Assembly: GCF_036636695.1 (NCBI RefSeq)
Contig: NZ_JAVWNW010000002.1
Source: Anaerorhabdus sp036636695
Lineage (GTDB): Bacteria > Bacillota_I > Bacilli_A > Erysipelotrichales > Erysipelotrichaceae
DNA length: 64,000 bases
Reading direction: 5' to 3' (one strand)
In this document: piece by piece, positions 8,370 to 16,211 of the stretch
Numbering within the stretch: the stretch's first letter is position 1
How the letters are laid out: each line of letters opens with the position of its first letter
Notes under the pieces: generated by a model
Seen by the model: the letters and a program-made list of their open reading frames with translations, nothing else
The model's database searches: none
Told to the model about the DNA's origin: nothing
Made by a program: the position numbers and the translations under genes

Positions 8370-9221
8370 ATGGAATTAAATGATAGTCTAATTATGTTTT
8401 TACTAGCAGGAATAATACTTTTAATTATTATTATTTGGATCTTTAAAAATAATCATGCATTACGATTAACCACGTATCAAATTAAAAATGATAAACTACC
8501 AGAATCGTTTAATCAGTATAAAATTATACATCTCTCTGATATCCACAATATTGATTATGGTGATAATAATAAAATAATAATGAATCAAGTTATAAAAGGT
8601 AATCCTGATTGTATAGTTATTACTGGAGATTTGATTGATTCAAGAAAAACAATTCCAAGTATTTCTTTGAAATTGATTTTAGAATTAATAAAAATTTCTC
8701 CCGTTTACTATGTTACAGGAAATCATGAATCGAGATTGAAAATTTATGATCAATTTGAAATTGAATTAAGACAAGTAGGTGTCATTGTTTTAAGAGATGA
8801 AGCAATTCTTTTAGAAAAGAATAAGCAAGTGATACAGATTATTGGAATAGATGATCCAAATTTTGATAGATCAAAAGATAGAAAGATTGTCCCATCAGTT
8901 ATCGTAGATAATAAACTCCAAAAACTAAAAAAAGATAATTTATTTACATTGCTATTAATTCATCGCCCAGAGTTATTCGATGTGTATGTAAAAAATAAAA
9001 TTGATTTGGCATTAACTGGACATACACATGGTGGGCAAATAAGAATTCCTTTCATCGGTGGTATTATTGCACCTAGTCAAGGATTCTTTCCAAAATACGA
9101 TGCAGGATTATTTCAAAAAAGTGGAACAAACATGATTATCAGTAGGGGAATTGGGGATAGTTCATTTCCATTTCGCATTAACGATAATCCTGAAGTGGTA
9201 TTAATTGTACTTAATAAATAA
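8370..9221 (+). CDS. Membrane-anchored calcineurin-like metallophosphoesterase (YkuE/YaeI type)
   Basis: The start at 8370 is chosen because GGAGG lies 5 bases upstream; an in-frame ATG at 8310 falls just behind the terminator arm and has a poorer context. The product is 283 residues: one N-terminal membrane helix (about 6-25) followed by a metallophosphoesterase domain with all metal-binding blocks, HLSDIH, TGDLIDSR, GNHESR, LLIHRPE and TGHTHGGQIRIP. YkuE and YaeI relatives act on the membrane surface, with UDP-lipid or cell-wall-related phosphoesters suggested as substrates. The gene stands alone between two GntR-controlled units. The exact substrate cannot be read from sequence. Confidence 0.88.
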   Translation: MELNDSLIMFLLAGIILLIIIIWIFKNNHALRLTTYQIKNDKLPESFNQYKIIHLSDIHNIDYGDNNKIIMNQVIKGNPDCIVITGDLIDSRKTIPSISLKLILELIKISPVYYVTGNHESRLKIYDQFEIELRQVGVIVLRDEAILLEKNKQVIQIIGIDDPNFDRSKDRKIVPSVIVDNKLQKLKKDNLFTLLLIHRPELFDVYVKNKIDLALTGHTHGGQIRIPFIGGIIAPSQGFFPKYDAGLFQKSGTNMIISRGIGDSSFPFRINDNPEVVLIVLNK

Positions 9222-9243
9222 GAAAAAAACATAAATTTTAACG

Positions 9244-9272
9244 TTGACAAACTGGTTATGACCAGTTATAGT
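9244..9272 (+). promoter_or_regulatory. Promoter with NagR/DasR-like operator in the spacer
   Basis: TTGACA (9244-9249) and TATAGT (9267-9272) are 17 bases apart. The spacer is filled by the inverted repeat AACTGGT-TATG-ACCAGTT (9250-9267). TGGT-N4-ACCA is the core of the dre sites of NagR/DasR/YvoA, the HutC-type repressors of amino-sugar use. A bound repressor would block RNA polymerase directly. Confidence 0.8.
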
Positions 9273-9294
9273 TTAGACATAAGGTGGGTAGGAA

Positions 9295-10017
9295 ATGAAT
9301 CAATCATTTAATAAAATTCCTCTATATTGCAAGCTTGCAGATATCATAGAAGATCAAATAAATACAGGTGAACTTAAAAAAGGACAACTTATTCCATCAG
9401 AACGAGAACTTTGCAAAATCTATAACATGTCACGTATAACTGTGAGGATGGCAATTGATGAACTCGTTCGACAAGGTAAATTAGAAAAAGTTCAAGGGAA
9501 AGGAACTTATGTTCTAAGTAAAAGTATTATTCAGAATCTAGGAAATGTGTATAGCTTTTCTCGAGAAATGGAAAAACAAGGAAAGATATCTTCAACTAAA
9601 ATTACGAATTGTTCAGTTTTGGTTGCTGATTATAAATTAGCTCAAAATCTAGGTATAAACGAAGATGAGCAAGTTGTTTATATTGAACGTTTACGTTGTG
9701 CAGAAAATGTTCCAATTATGATTGAGAAAACATATTTTCCATTTATGCAATATGGATTTCTACTTTCGATAGACTTTTCTAAGAAAGGTTTATATAAAAC
9801 ATTAGAAGATGATTATGGTAAACGTATTAATCGAGCTATTGAAACGTTTAAAGCAACAGAACTTAACAATGTTGAATGTAGATTATTAAATTGTCCCAAG
9901 AAACAATATGGATTACTTGTGAAGCGTACTTCATATTGTGATGATAAAATCGTTTGTTATTCAACCATCGTATCTAAAGGTGATGTATTTGAATTCACGA
10001 TTAAACTTGAGTCTTAA
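9295..10017 (+). CDS. GntR-family (HutC/UTRA) regulator, NagR/DasR-like
   Basis: A 240-residue protein with an N-terminal winged helix (residues 1-76; LIPSERELCKIYNMSRITVR and KVQGKGTYV) and a UTRA effector domain (about 90-238). It is related to, but clearly distinct from, the GntR protein encoded at 2343. The promoter contains an operator with the dre core of NagR/DasR regulators, and a longer inverted repeat with the same half-site precedes the PTS operon that follows. Control by an amino-sugar phosphate such as GlcNAc-6-P or GlcN-6-P is therefore plausible. A weak hairpin (GAGATA/TATCTC at 10023-10040) follows the gene. Confidence 0.9.
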   Translation: MNQSFNKIPLYCKLADIIEDQINTGELKKGQLIPSERELCKIYNMSRITVRMAIDELVRQGKLEKVQGKGTYVLSKSIIQNLGNVYSFSREMEKQGKISSTKITNCSVLVADYKLAQNLGINEDEQVVYIERLRCAENVPIMIEKTYFPFMQYGFLLSIDFSKKGLYKTLEDDYGKRINRAIETFKATELNNVECRLLNCPKKQYGLLVKRTSYCDDKIVCYSTIVSKGDVFEFTIKLES

Positions 10018-10053
10018 ATTCTGAGATATGCGAGTATCTCATTATTTTCAAAA

Positions 10054-10081
10054 TAAGTGGTTATGACAACATAACCACTTA
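10054..10081. promoter_or_regulatory. Long inverted repeat upstream of the PTS operon, probable GntR operator
   Basis: TAAGTGGTTATG and CATAACCACTTA are perfect 12-base arms around ACAA. Each arm contains TGGTTATG, the same half-site as in the operator at 9250-9267, but the half-sites are 8 bases further apart. It lies 28 bases before the EIIA start. It could be a DNA operator, an RNA hairpin, or both. Confidence 0.65.
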
Positions 10082-10108
10082 CCCCTTCCCAATTAGAAAG
10101 GATTACTT

Positions 10109-10552
10109 ATGATTAAAGACACTTTAACAAATGAACTGGTATTAACAAATGTAGAATGTAAAACATGGCGTGAGGCTATCCAGATCTCTGGAAACTTACT
10201 ATTAAAGGCAGGAAAAATAAAAGAACCATTTATTGGTTCTATGGCAAAGGTTGTTGAAGAACTAGGACCTTATATGATTTTGTTGCCAAAGGTATGTTTC
10301 TTCCATGGACAACCAGGTGAAAATGTAAATGAACCTTGTTTATCCTTAATTGTATTTAAAGATTCTGTGTATTTTGATGATTTTGAGAATCAAGAAATAA
10401 AATGCGCATTTGCATTTGGAGCTATTGATTCAGATAGTCACATGCAAATGCTTATGAAAGTTGCACAATTATTACAAAATGAAGAATTTATTTCGCTGAT
10501 TACCAGCAATGGTGAAAAAGATAAGATTTTGGAAATCATACAAAAATATTAG
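10109..10552 (+). CDS. PTS sugar transporter subunit IIA (fructose/mannitol/ascorbate class)
   Basis: A 147-residue protein of the PTS_EIIA_2 fold. The family's phosphohistidine loop, normally close to PHARP, is here FFHGQPGEN with His66, and the preceding LGPYMILLPKV strand matches the usual GPYIVIAPGIALPH stretch. Phospho-HPr would donate phosphate to this His, which passes it to the EIIB encoded at 11318. It opens a four-gene operon: IIA, SIS protein, IIB, IIC. The sugar is unknown. The dre-like operators around the regulator suggest an amino-sugar or acetylated derivative rather than ascorbate. Confidence 0.85.
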   Translation: MIKDTLTNELVLTNVECKTWREAIQISGNLLLKAGKIKEPFIGSMAKVVEELGPYMILLPKVCFFHGQPGENVNEPCLSLIVFKDSVYFDDFENQEIKCAFAFGAIDSDSHMQMLMKVAQLLQNEEFISLITSNGEKDKILEIIQKY

Positions 10553-10564
10553 GAGGATAGATGT

Positions 10565-11299
10565 ATGAAGCATAAAGAGTATTATGACATTGTCACAAAA
10601 CAGTTAGAACAGCAAGTAACAGAAGAGGAAAGTACAATTGAAGCAGCAGCTCAGGCTTGTGCAGATTCGGTAAGAAAAGATCGTTTGATTCATGTGTTTG
10701 GTTGTGGTCATTCACAAATGTTTGCGATGGAGGTATTCTATCGTGCAGGAGGATTGGTTCCTGTTAACGCTTTATTGATTCCACACTTGGCTTTATTTCC
10801 TAAAGCTAAGTTGAGTACAATTCAAGAAAGAGTGGAAGGGATATCACGTGAATATTTGAATTTATGTGATGTAAGTGCAGATGACACAATAATTATTGTA
10901 TCAATTTCAGGAAGAAATGCAGGCGTTATTGATATGGCGTTAGCTGCTAAAGAAATTGGAATGAAAGTTGTTGCGTTAGTTTCTAAGAATTTCTCGTCAG
11001 GAGTATCTAGTCGTCATTCTTCAGGGAAAAAACTTGCAGATGTAGCTGATATTGTCATTGATATCAAATGTGTAGAGGGAGATGCATGCCTATCACTTAA
11101 TGAAATGCCTGACAAATTTACAGGAACTTCAACTATTTTAGGAATGACAGTGATGGATATGATTATGGCTAGAACAATTGAACTTAGTGTTGAGTCAGGA
11201 AAAATACCACCTGTTTATGTAAGCTCAAATTTAGATAAAGGTGATGCGATTAACGCAGAACATATTAAAAATTATTGTAACAAAATAGATTGTCTGTAA
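10565..11299 (+). CDS. SIS-domain sugar isomerase-like protein (UPF0309 type)
   Basis: A 244-residue single SIS domain. HVFGCGHSQMFAMEVFYRAGGL near residue 40, the phosphosugar-binding SISGRNAGVIDMALAAKE and the SSRHSSGKKL stretch are typical of the UPF0309 group. SIS domains bind phosphosugars and catalyse aldose-ketose isomerisation, deamination or ether cleavage (as in MurQ), or sense the ligand. Here the gene sits between the IIA and IIB genes of a PTS, so the protein probably acts on the 6-phosphosugar delivered by that transporter. AGGAGG lies about 8 bases before the ATG. The reaction is not established from sequence. Confidence 0.88.
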   Translation: MKHKEYYDIVTKQLEQQVTEEESTIEAAAQACADSVRKDRLIHVFGCGHSQMFAMEVFYRAGGLVPVNALLIPHLALFPKAKLSTIQERVEGISREYLNLCDVSADDTIIIVSISGRNAGVIDMALAAKEIGMKVVALVSKNFSSGVSSRHSSGKKLADVADIVIDIKCVEGDACLSLNEMPDKFTGTSTILGMTVMDMIMARTIELSVESGKIPPVYVSSNLDKGDAINAEHIKNYCNKIDCL

Positions 11300-11317
11300 A
11301 AAGAAAGGAGGATACAT

Positions 11318-11596
11318 ATGAAGATTATTACAGTATGTGGTTTAGGTGTTGGATCCAGTCTAATTTTAAAAATGACCGTTGATAGTGCAATGAGTCAACT
11401 AGGTGTTAAATGTACGATAGAACATTGGGATATGGGAACAATCAAAGGACAAAATTGTGATCTTATTGTTACAACTGAAGGGTTTAGAAAAAATTTTGCT
11501 GATCAAGAAAATGTTGTTTACATCAACAATATTGTTGATGTAAAAGAAACAAAGGAAAAACTAGAAACATATTTAAAACTACATAATTTAATGTAA
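11318..11596 (+). CDS. PTS sugar transporter subunit IIB (ascorbate/lactose-IIB-like fold)
   Basis: A 92-residue cytoplasmic protein. The phosphocysteine loop VCGLGVGSSLILK puts the reactive Cys at residue 7, followed by the helix typical of SgaB/UlaB-type IIB subunits. It receives phosphate from IIA and transfers it to the sugar as it crosses IIC. A strong AAAGGAGG site precedes it, and the IIC gene starts 16 bases after its stop. Confidence 0.9.
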   Translation: MKIITVCGLGVGSSLILKMTVDSAMSQLGVKCTIEHWDMGTIKGQNCDLIVTTEGFRKNFADQENVVYINNIVDVKETKEKLETYLKLHNLM

Positions 11597-11611
11597 GAAA
11601 GGGGATAAAAT

Positions 11612-12940
11612 ATGTTAGATTTTATATTAAATATTATTAAAACACCGGCTATAGTTTTAGCACTAGTAGCACTAATCGGATTATTATTACAAAAGAAAAA
11701 TGCGGGGCAAGTTTTCTCAGGTACAATGAAAACTGCAATTGGTATGCTTGTACTCAGTGCTGGTTCAGGATTAATTGTTACAGAGATTCTTCCATTTGTT
11801 GATTTATTTTCAACAGTATTCCATCTTCAAGGGTTTGCGACATCATCAGAAGCAGTTGTTGGCGCAATGCAATCAGCTATTCCAGTTATTGCATCAACAA
11901 GTGCGTTAATCATGGCAATTGGATTCTTAGTCAATGTTGTGATTGCTCGTTTTAGTCCATTAAAATATATCTTTTTAACAGGACATATGATGTGGATTTT
12001 ATCTGTAGCAATTGCTGGAAGTTTGTATAGCGCAAACTTTAGTGAAACTATGATTATTGTCATAGGATCAATTTTACAAGGTATCTTAATGGTATTGTTT
12101 CCAGCTATTGGACAACCAATGGTTCGAAAAGTTACCGGTAATGACAACTTTGCCGTTGCCCATTTGACAACATTAGGAACTGTGCCAGCTGCTTACATTG
12201 GTGGATTACTTGGTGATAAGACTAAGAGTGCAGAAGATATTAAGTTACCTGAATCACTTGAATTCTTTAAAGATACTTCAATGTCTGTTTCAATAGTAAT
12301 GGGTTTATTCTATTTAGTTGTTGTTATTCTTGCAGGTCCTACAGTTGTAGCACCATATGCTGGAACAACGAATTATATTGTTTATGGTTTACTTAAAGCA
12401 ATGGGATTCACAGCAGGTATCTTGGTACTCTTGCAAGGTGTACGTATGTTCTTAGGTGAATTAGTTCCAGCGTTCAAAGGTATTTCTGATAAATTAGTTC
12501 CAGGTGCAATTCCTGCACTTGATGTACCAGCATTATTCGCATTTGCACCAAATAGTTTGATGATTGGTTTCATTACTGCAGTTGCAGGTATGATTGTTGC
12601 AATGTTTGTATCTTCAGCAGTATTTAAAGTAGTACCATTAGTTTCAATCATTGGCGCTTTCTTTACAGGAGGTGTTGCAGGTATATTTGGTAATGCAGCT
12701 GGTGGAAGAAGAGGGGCTATCATTGCTGGATTAGTTTATGGTTTCATGCTAATTTTTGGATCAGCATTATTGTTTACTATCTTTGACTATGCAGCTTATG
12801 GAGCAGCAGGTGTTGGACATGACTGTATTGATGTTATGGTGACTATGGGATTATTAAAATATCCATATGTTGGAATCGCAGTGATTGTAGTAGCATTTGT
12901 TGGCTATTGCTTCTATGAAGTTAAAAGAAAAAAAGCGTAA
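11612..12940 (+). CDS. PTS sugar transporter subunit IIC (ascorbate UlaA/SgaT family)
   Basis: This 442-residue membrane protein has about ten or more predicted helices. The family hallmarks of the EIIC SgaT/UlaA superfamily are visible: an N-terminal LDFILNIIKTPAIVLALVAL segment, KKNAGQVFSGTMKTAIGMLVL, and the central AHLTTLGTVPAAYIGGLLGD region. It is the channel of the PTS. UlaA homologues transport ascorbate, but many members with other gene neighbours carry unknown substrates, and no ulaG-like lactonase gene is nearby here. It is the last gene of the operon, closed by a terminator. Confidence 0.92.
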   Translation: MLDFILNIIKTPAIVLALVALIGLLLQKKNAGQVFSGTMKTAIGMLVLSAGSGLIVTEILPFVDLFSTVFHLQGFATSSEAVVGAMQSAIPVIASTSALIMAIGFLVNVVIARFSPLKYIFLTGHMMWILSVAIAGSLYSANFSETMIIVIGSILQGILMVLFPAIGQPMVRKVTGNDNFAVAHLTTLGTVPAAYIGGLLGDKTKSAEDIKLPESLEFFKDTSMSVSIVMGLFYLVVVILAGPTVVAPYAGTTNYIVYGLLKAMGFTAGILVLLQGVRMFLGELVPAFKGISDKLVPGAIPALDVPALFAFAPNSLMIGFITAVAGMIVAMFVSSAVFKVVPLVSIIGAFFTGGVAGIFGNAAGGRRGAIIAGLVYGFMLIFGSALLFTIFDYAAYGAAGVGHDCIDVMVTMGLLKYPYVGIAVIVVAFVGYCFYEVKRKKA

Positions 12941-12958
12941 GATAAATTAGTGATTTAT

Positions 12959-12998
12959 AGAGAACCTTATATGAACTTTCATACAAGGTTCTCTTTTT
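12959..12998 (+). terminator. Rho-independent terminator of the PTS operon
   Basis: AGAGAACCTT and AAGGTTCTCT pair around a 16-base loop with further internal pairing, followed by a T run. Confidence 0.9.
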
Positions 12999-13013
12999 GT
13001 TTGGAACATTGTT

Positions 13014-13042
13014 TTGTCGATGATAATTTAGTACTATTATAG
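13014..13042 (+). promoter_or_regulatory. Probable promoter of the HAD phosphatase gene
   Basis: TTGTCG at 13014-13019 and TTATAG at 13037-13042 with a 17-base spacer, about 30 bases before the ATG. Confidence 0.45.
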
Positions 13043-13072
13043 TGTTTACAAATTTAAGTTGGGGAGAAGAAG

Positions 13073-13810
13073 ATGAGAGCACTTGCAAGCGATTTTGATG
13101 GAACAATATTTTTTGAAGATGGATTTAGAGATGAAGATTTAAAACAAATACAAGCATATAAAAAACAAGGGAATATGTTTGGTATATGTACAGGAAGACC
13201 ACTTGCAGATTTACAACGAGATATGACAAAAAGTTTAGATTTAGATTTTTATATTTGTTCAACAGGAGCGCTTATTCTAGATAAAGAATTTAATGAAATT
13301 TACAAAAGTGTTATTGAACGTGAATTAGTAGAAGAACTTGTCAATAAGTACATAAAAACACTTGGAGTTTATATCCAATCAGATCGTGGATTTATGACAA
13401 TGAGAAATGAAGTTAATAATCATGTTATTAACGATGTAATTAACTCATTAGATGATGAAAAGGGTGAAATATACTCTGTCGGGCTCAATGCATTTAATGA
13501 AGAAAACGCAAAAAAGATATGCTTAGAATTAAAAGAAGCATATCCTAATTTAGAAGCCTACCAAAATAAAGGTGGAATTGATATCGTTCCTAGTGGATGT
13601 TCAAAGGGTAAAGGAATTCAAATTATAAAAAATCATTTTAATATTCATCATATTTCAGGAATTGGTGATTCTTATAATGATATCCCTTTAATTAGAGATT
13701 CAGATTGTTCCTTTACATTTAAGAGTTCACCAAAAGAAGTCATTGCACATGCTGACTATGTTGTTGAGTCTATGAGTGATGCAATAAATATTTTATTAAA
13801 AGAAATTTAA
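13073..13810 (+). CDS. HAD-superfamily phosphatase, Cof/YbjI type
   Basis: A 245-residue HAD hydrolase. Motif I is DFDGT (residues 7-11, nucleophile Asp7 and acid Asp9), motif II lies in CTGRP, motif III includes Lys in SKGKGIQ, and motif IV is GIGDSYNDIPL. A type IIB cap lies between about 85 and 180. Relatives dephosphorylate sugar phosphates and other small phosphoesters. A GGGGAGAAG ribosome site precedes the ATG. Its 3' end overlaps the convergent AraC gene tail to tail by 4 bases. The gene may relieve sugar-phosphate stress, but the substrate is unknown. Confidence 0.88.
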   Translation: MRALASDFDGTIFFEDGFRDEDLKQIQAYKKQGNMFGICTGRPLADLQRDMTKSLDLDFYICSTGALILDKEFNEIYKSVIERELVEELVNKYIKTLGVYIQSDRGFMTMRNEVNNHVINDVINSLDDEKGEIYSVGLNAFNEENAKKICLELKEAYPNLEAYQNKGGIDIVPSGCSKGKGIQIIKNHFNIHHISGIGDSYNDIPLIRDSDCSFTFKSSPKEVIAHADYVVESMSDAINILLKEI

Positions 13811-14649
13811 CTCTCTTTAGATTGTGATTGTTTACGATATTCATTGGGAGACATCTGATATTGTTTTTTAAACGATTGACAGAAATATGATTGAGAAGAC
13901 ATACCAATAATACTGGCAATTTGAGCAATTGAATGATTTGTAGTTCGAAGAAGCATGCATGCTTCCTTTAAACGTTTGTAGTTTAAATAATTAATTGGTG
14001 TCATGCCAGCATATTTTTTAAATGAGTGCACAAGATAATATTTGTTGATATAAGATATCTTCGCAAGTTCATCTAAGTTAATATTTTCGCTAAAATGTTG
14101 ATCAAGATATTGTTTAACATAAGCACACTCATGAGATATCTTATTAGAAGTTTCGATAATTAATTCAGATTTTGTTCGACGTATTATATTCATAATTAAA
14201 ACATCAAGTAAGTTTTGTGATATAAGATCATAATAATCAGACTTAGTAGAGGCTTCTTGTAATAATGTTTTAATATAAAAAAGAATCTCATGTTTATAAT
14301 TTTCATAATTATGCAAACTATATAATTGAACTTCATCATTATTTCCAGCCAAAATAGAGATACCCTCAATACCTAAAACGATATACTCTAAAGGTGATTC
14401 ACCATTCGATGATTCGGTATGATTGATATTACTATTAACAATGACCAAATCATCTTCAGTAACATCAAGTACACGATCTTCAACATGAAAGGTACCTTTT
14501 CCTTTCAATACATAGAAAAGTTCTGTAAAGGGATGTGTATGCATAATGGAGTGCCAATCAGTATCAAATCGTGCACTTGTAACATAAAGCAATTTACTAT
14601 TTATCTTGGATAACGTTGAATAATTTATTTCATATTGTGCATTTCCCAT
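13807..14649 (-). CDS. AraC-family transcriptional regulator (cupin + HTH)
   Basis: Start chosen at 14649, where GGTGG lies 6-7 bases upstream; an in-frame ATG 15 bases earlier lacks a ribosome site. The product is 280 residues. An N-terminal cupin-like sensor (THPFTELFYVLKGKGTFHVEDRV) is followed by a C-terminal double HTH (about 180-275: LDELAKISYINKYYLVHSF and IAQIASIIGMSSQSYFCQSF, ending in MSPNEYR). It is divergent from the ABC importer and GH112 phosphorylase genes, with 147 bases between starts, so it most likely activates that operon in response to galacto-N-biose, lacto-N-biose or a product. That link is inference from position. Confidence 0.9.
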   Translation of the reverse strand: MGNAQYEINYSTLSKINSKLLYVTSARFDTDWHSIMHTHPFTELFYVLKGKGTFHVEDRVLDVTEDDLVIVNSNINHTESSNGESPLEYIVLGIEGISILAGNNDEVQLYSLHNYENYKHEILFYIKTLLQEASTKSDYYDLISQNLLDVLIMNIIRRTKSELIIETSNKISHECAYVKQYLDQHFSENINLDELAKISYINKYYLVHSFKKYAGMTPINYLNYKRLKEACMLLRTTNHSIAQIASIIGMSSQSYFCQSFKKQYQMSPNEYRKQSQSKES

Positions 14650-14680
14650 GTTATTCACCACCATTTATATTTTAATAATA

Positions 14681-14709
14681 TTGAATAATTTATAAAAAAG
14701 CAATATAAA
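14681..14709 (+). promoter_or_regulatory. Probable promoter of the GH112/ABC operon
   Basis: TTGAAT at 14681-14686 and TATAAA at 14704-14709 with a 17-base spacer. The suboptimal boxes fit an activator-dependent (AraC) promoter. The leader to the first gene would be about 80 bases. Confidence 0.4.
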
Positions 14710-14796
14710 TAAAAAATACCGCAATATTCATGTAGTAGTGAAAGGTCATATTTCCTATACTAAAATTAACAAAGGCGAAAGCTAGGAGGAAAAGAA

Positions 14797-16143
14797 ATGA
14801 AAAAATTAGTAGCACTTCTTTGTACAGGTCTAATGCTAGTTTCTCTAGTTGGATGTTCAAAACCTGCTGATAACGGTGGAGATGGAACAGCAACAGCGAC
14901 AACTGACCCAAATGCACCTGTATTAAAAATTGCAGGTCTTGATGGTGGGTATGGAACTGCTGGTTGGGAAGCTGTAGCAAAAGCATTCGAAGCAAAAGAA
15001 GGAGTTAAAGTAGAACTTCAACTTGAAAAGAATATTGCTGAAACATTACGTCCAGTAATAACTTCTGGTAAGAATGTACCCGATATTATCTATTTATCTG
15101 TAGGAGCTGAAGGGAAACTTACAGATGCAATGGTTGCAGAAAAACAAATCTTAGATATTTCTGATGTATTAACAATGACTATTCCTGGAGAAACAGGAAC
15201 AGTTAAAGATAAAATTTTACCTGGTTTCACTGATGCATTAACATCTAGTCCTTATGGAGATGGTAAATTATACTTAGCACCTATGTTCTATTCACCTTGT
15301 GGTTTATTCTACAATGCTGGATTATTCGAAGAAAAAGGTTGGACAGTTCCAACTACTTGGGATGAAATGTGGGCTTTAGGTGATGTAGCAAAAGCAGAAG
15401 GTATCGCATTATTCACATATCCTACAACTGGTTATTTCGATGCATTCTTCTCTGCATTAATTAATGCAACAGCAGGTCCTGAAGTTTATACACGTTTAAT
15501 GAATTACGATGTTGAAGCTTGGCAACTTCCTGAAGTTAAACAAGCATTTGAAATCGTTGGAAAACTTGCTAGCTATACAGAAGAAAACACTGTAGCTAAT
15601 GCTAATAAAGATGGTTTCACAAAGAACCAACAATTAATTCTTGATAACAAAGCATTATTTATTCCTAATGGAACTTGGTTACCAGGTGAAATGGCAGATG
15701 CTCCTCGTGCTGATGGATTCAAATGGGGCTTCACTGCATTACCAGCTGTTACAGCAGGTGGAGATGGTTATTCAACTACATTTGCAGAACAAATGTATAT
15801 TCCAACAGCTGCAGCAAACCCAGATTTAGCTAAGAAATTCATTGCATTTGCTTATTCTGATGAAGCAACTAAATTATTTATTGAAAACGGTGGTGCTGTA
15901 ATGCCTACAGTAAATGCATCTAGTATGCTTGCAGGAACAGACAATGAATTATACTATTCAGTTTATGACAATGGAGCTAAAGCTAATGCTGTAGGATTCG
16001 CTGCTCATGATGCTGTTGAAGGTGTTGATTTAACATCTGCAGAAGGTATCATTTATGGAACAGTTAATTCAGTAGTGACTGGCGATAAATCTGTTGAAGA
16101 TTGGTATAATGCCGTAGTTGAAGCAGTTAAAAAATTTAACTAA
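14797..16143 (+). CDS. Sugar ABC transporter substrate-binding lipoprotein (group 1, GNB/LNB-type context)
   Basis: A 448-residue extracellular solute-binding protein. The signal peptide ends in the lipobox LVGC with the lipid Cys at residue 20; the mature core begins near residue 45 (LKIAGLDGGYGTAGWEAVAKAF). Length and fold match CUT1 (MalE/UgpB-like) oligosaccharide receptors. The two permease genes and a GH112 phosphorylase gene follow in the same operon, so the ligand is probably galacto-N-biose or lacto-N-biose. No ATPase gene is in the operon, so a shared MsmK-type ATPase encoded elsewhere must power it. AGGAGG lies 9 bases before the ATG. Confidence 0.92.
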   Translation: MKKLVALLCTGLMLVSLVGCSKPADNGGDGTATATTDPNAPVLKIAGLDGGYGTAGWEAVAKAFEAKEGVKVELQLEKNIAETLRPVITSGKNVPDIIYLSVGAEGKLTDAMVAEKQILDISDVLTMTIPGETGTVKDKILPGFTDALTSSPYGDGKLYLAPMFYSPCGLFYNAGLFEEKGWTVPTTWDEMWALGDVAKAEGIALFTYPTTGYFDAFFSALINATAGPEVYTRLMNYDVEAWQLPEVKQAFEIVGKLASYTEENTVANANKDGFTKNQQLILDNKALFIPNGTWLPGEMADAPRADGFKWGFTALPAVTAGGDGYSTTFAEQMYIPTAAANPDLAKKFIAFAYSDEATKLFIENGGAVMPTVNASSMLAGTDNELYYSVYDNGAKANAVGFAAHDAVEGVDLTSAEGIIYGTVNSVVTGDKSVEDWYNAVVEAVKKFN

Positions 16144-16161
16144 TACATATTATATTAAGTT

Positions 16162-16190
16162 GTAATAGCGGTGTTTAACGCCGCTATTAC
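16162..16190 (+). other. Intercistronic hairpin after the binding-protein gene
   Basis: GTAATAGCGG and CCGCTATTAC form a perfect 10-bp stem around a 9-base loop, followed only by TTTC. It parallels the hairpin at 4117-4140 and probably sets a high ratio of binding protein to permeases. Confidence 0.65.
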
Positions 16191-16211
16191 TTTCTAAGAA
16201 AGGGGAAACTT

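Noticed and set aside
11612..12940. Assigning the PTS operon to ascorbate (ula)
   Set aside because: Only the permease family name supports it. There are no ulaD/E/F/G genes, and the regulator's operator is of the amino-sugar type.
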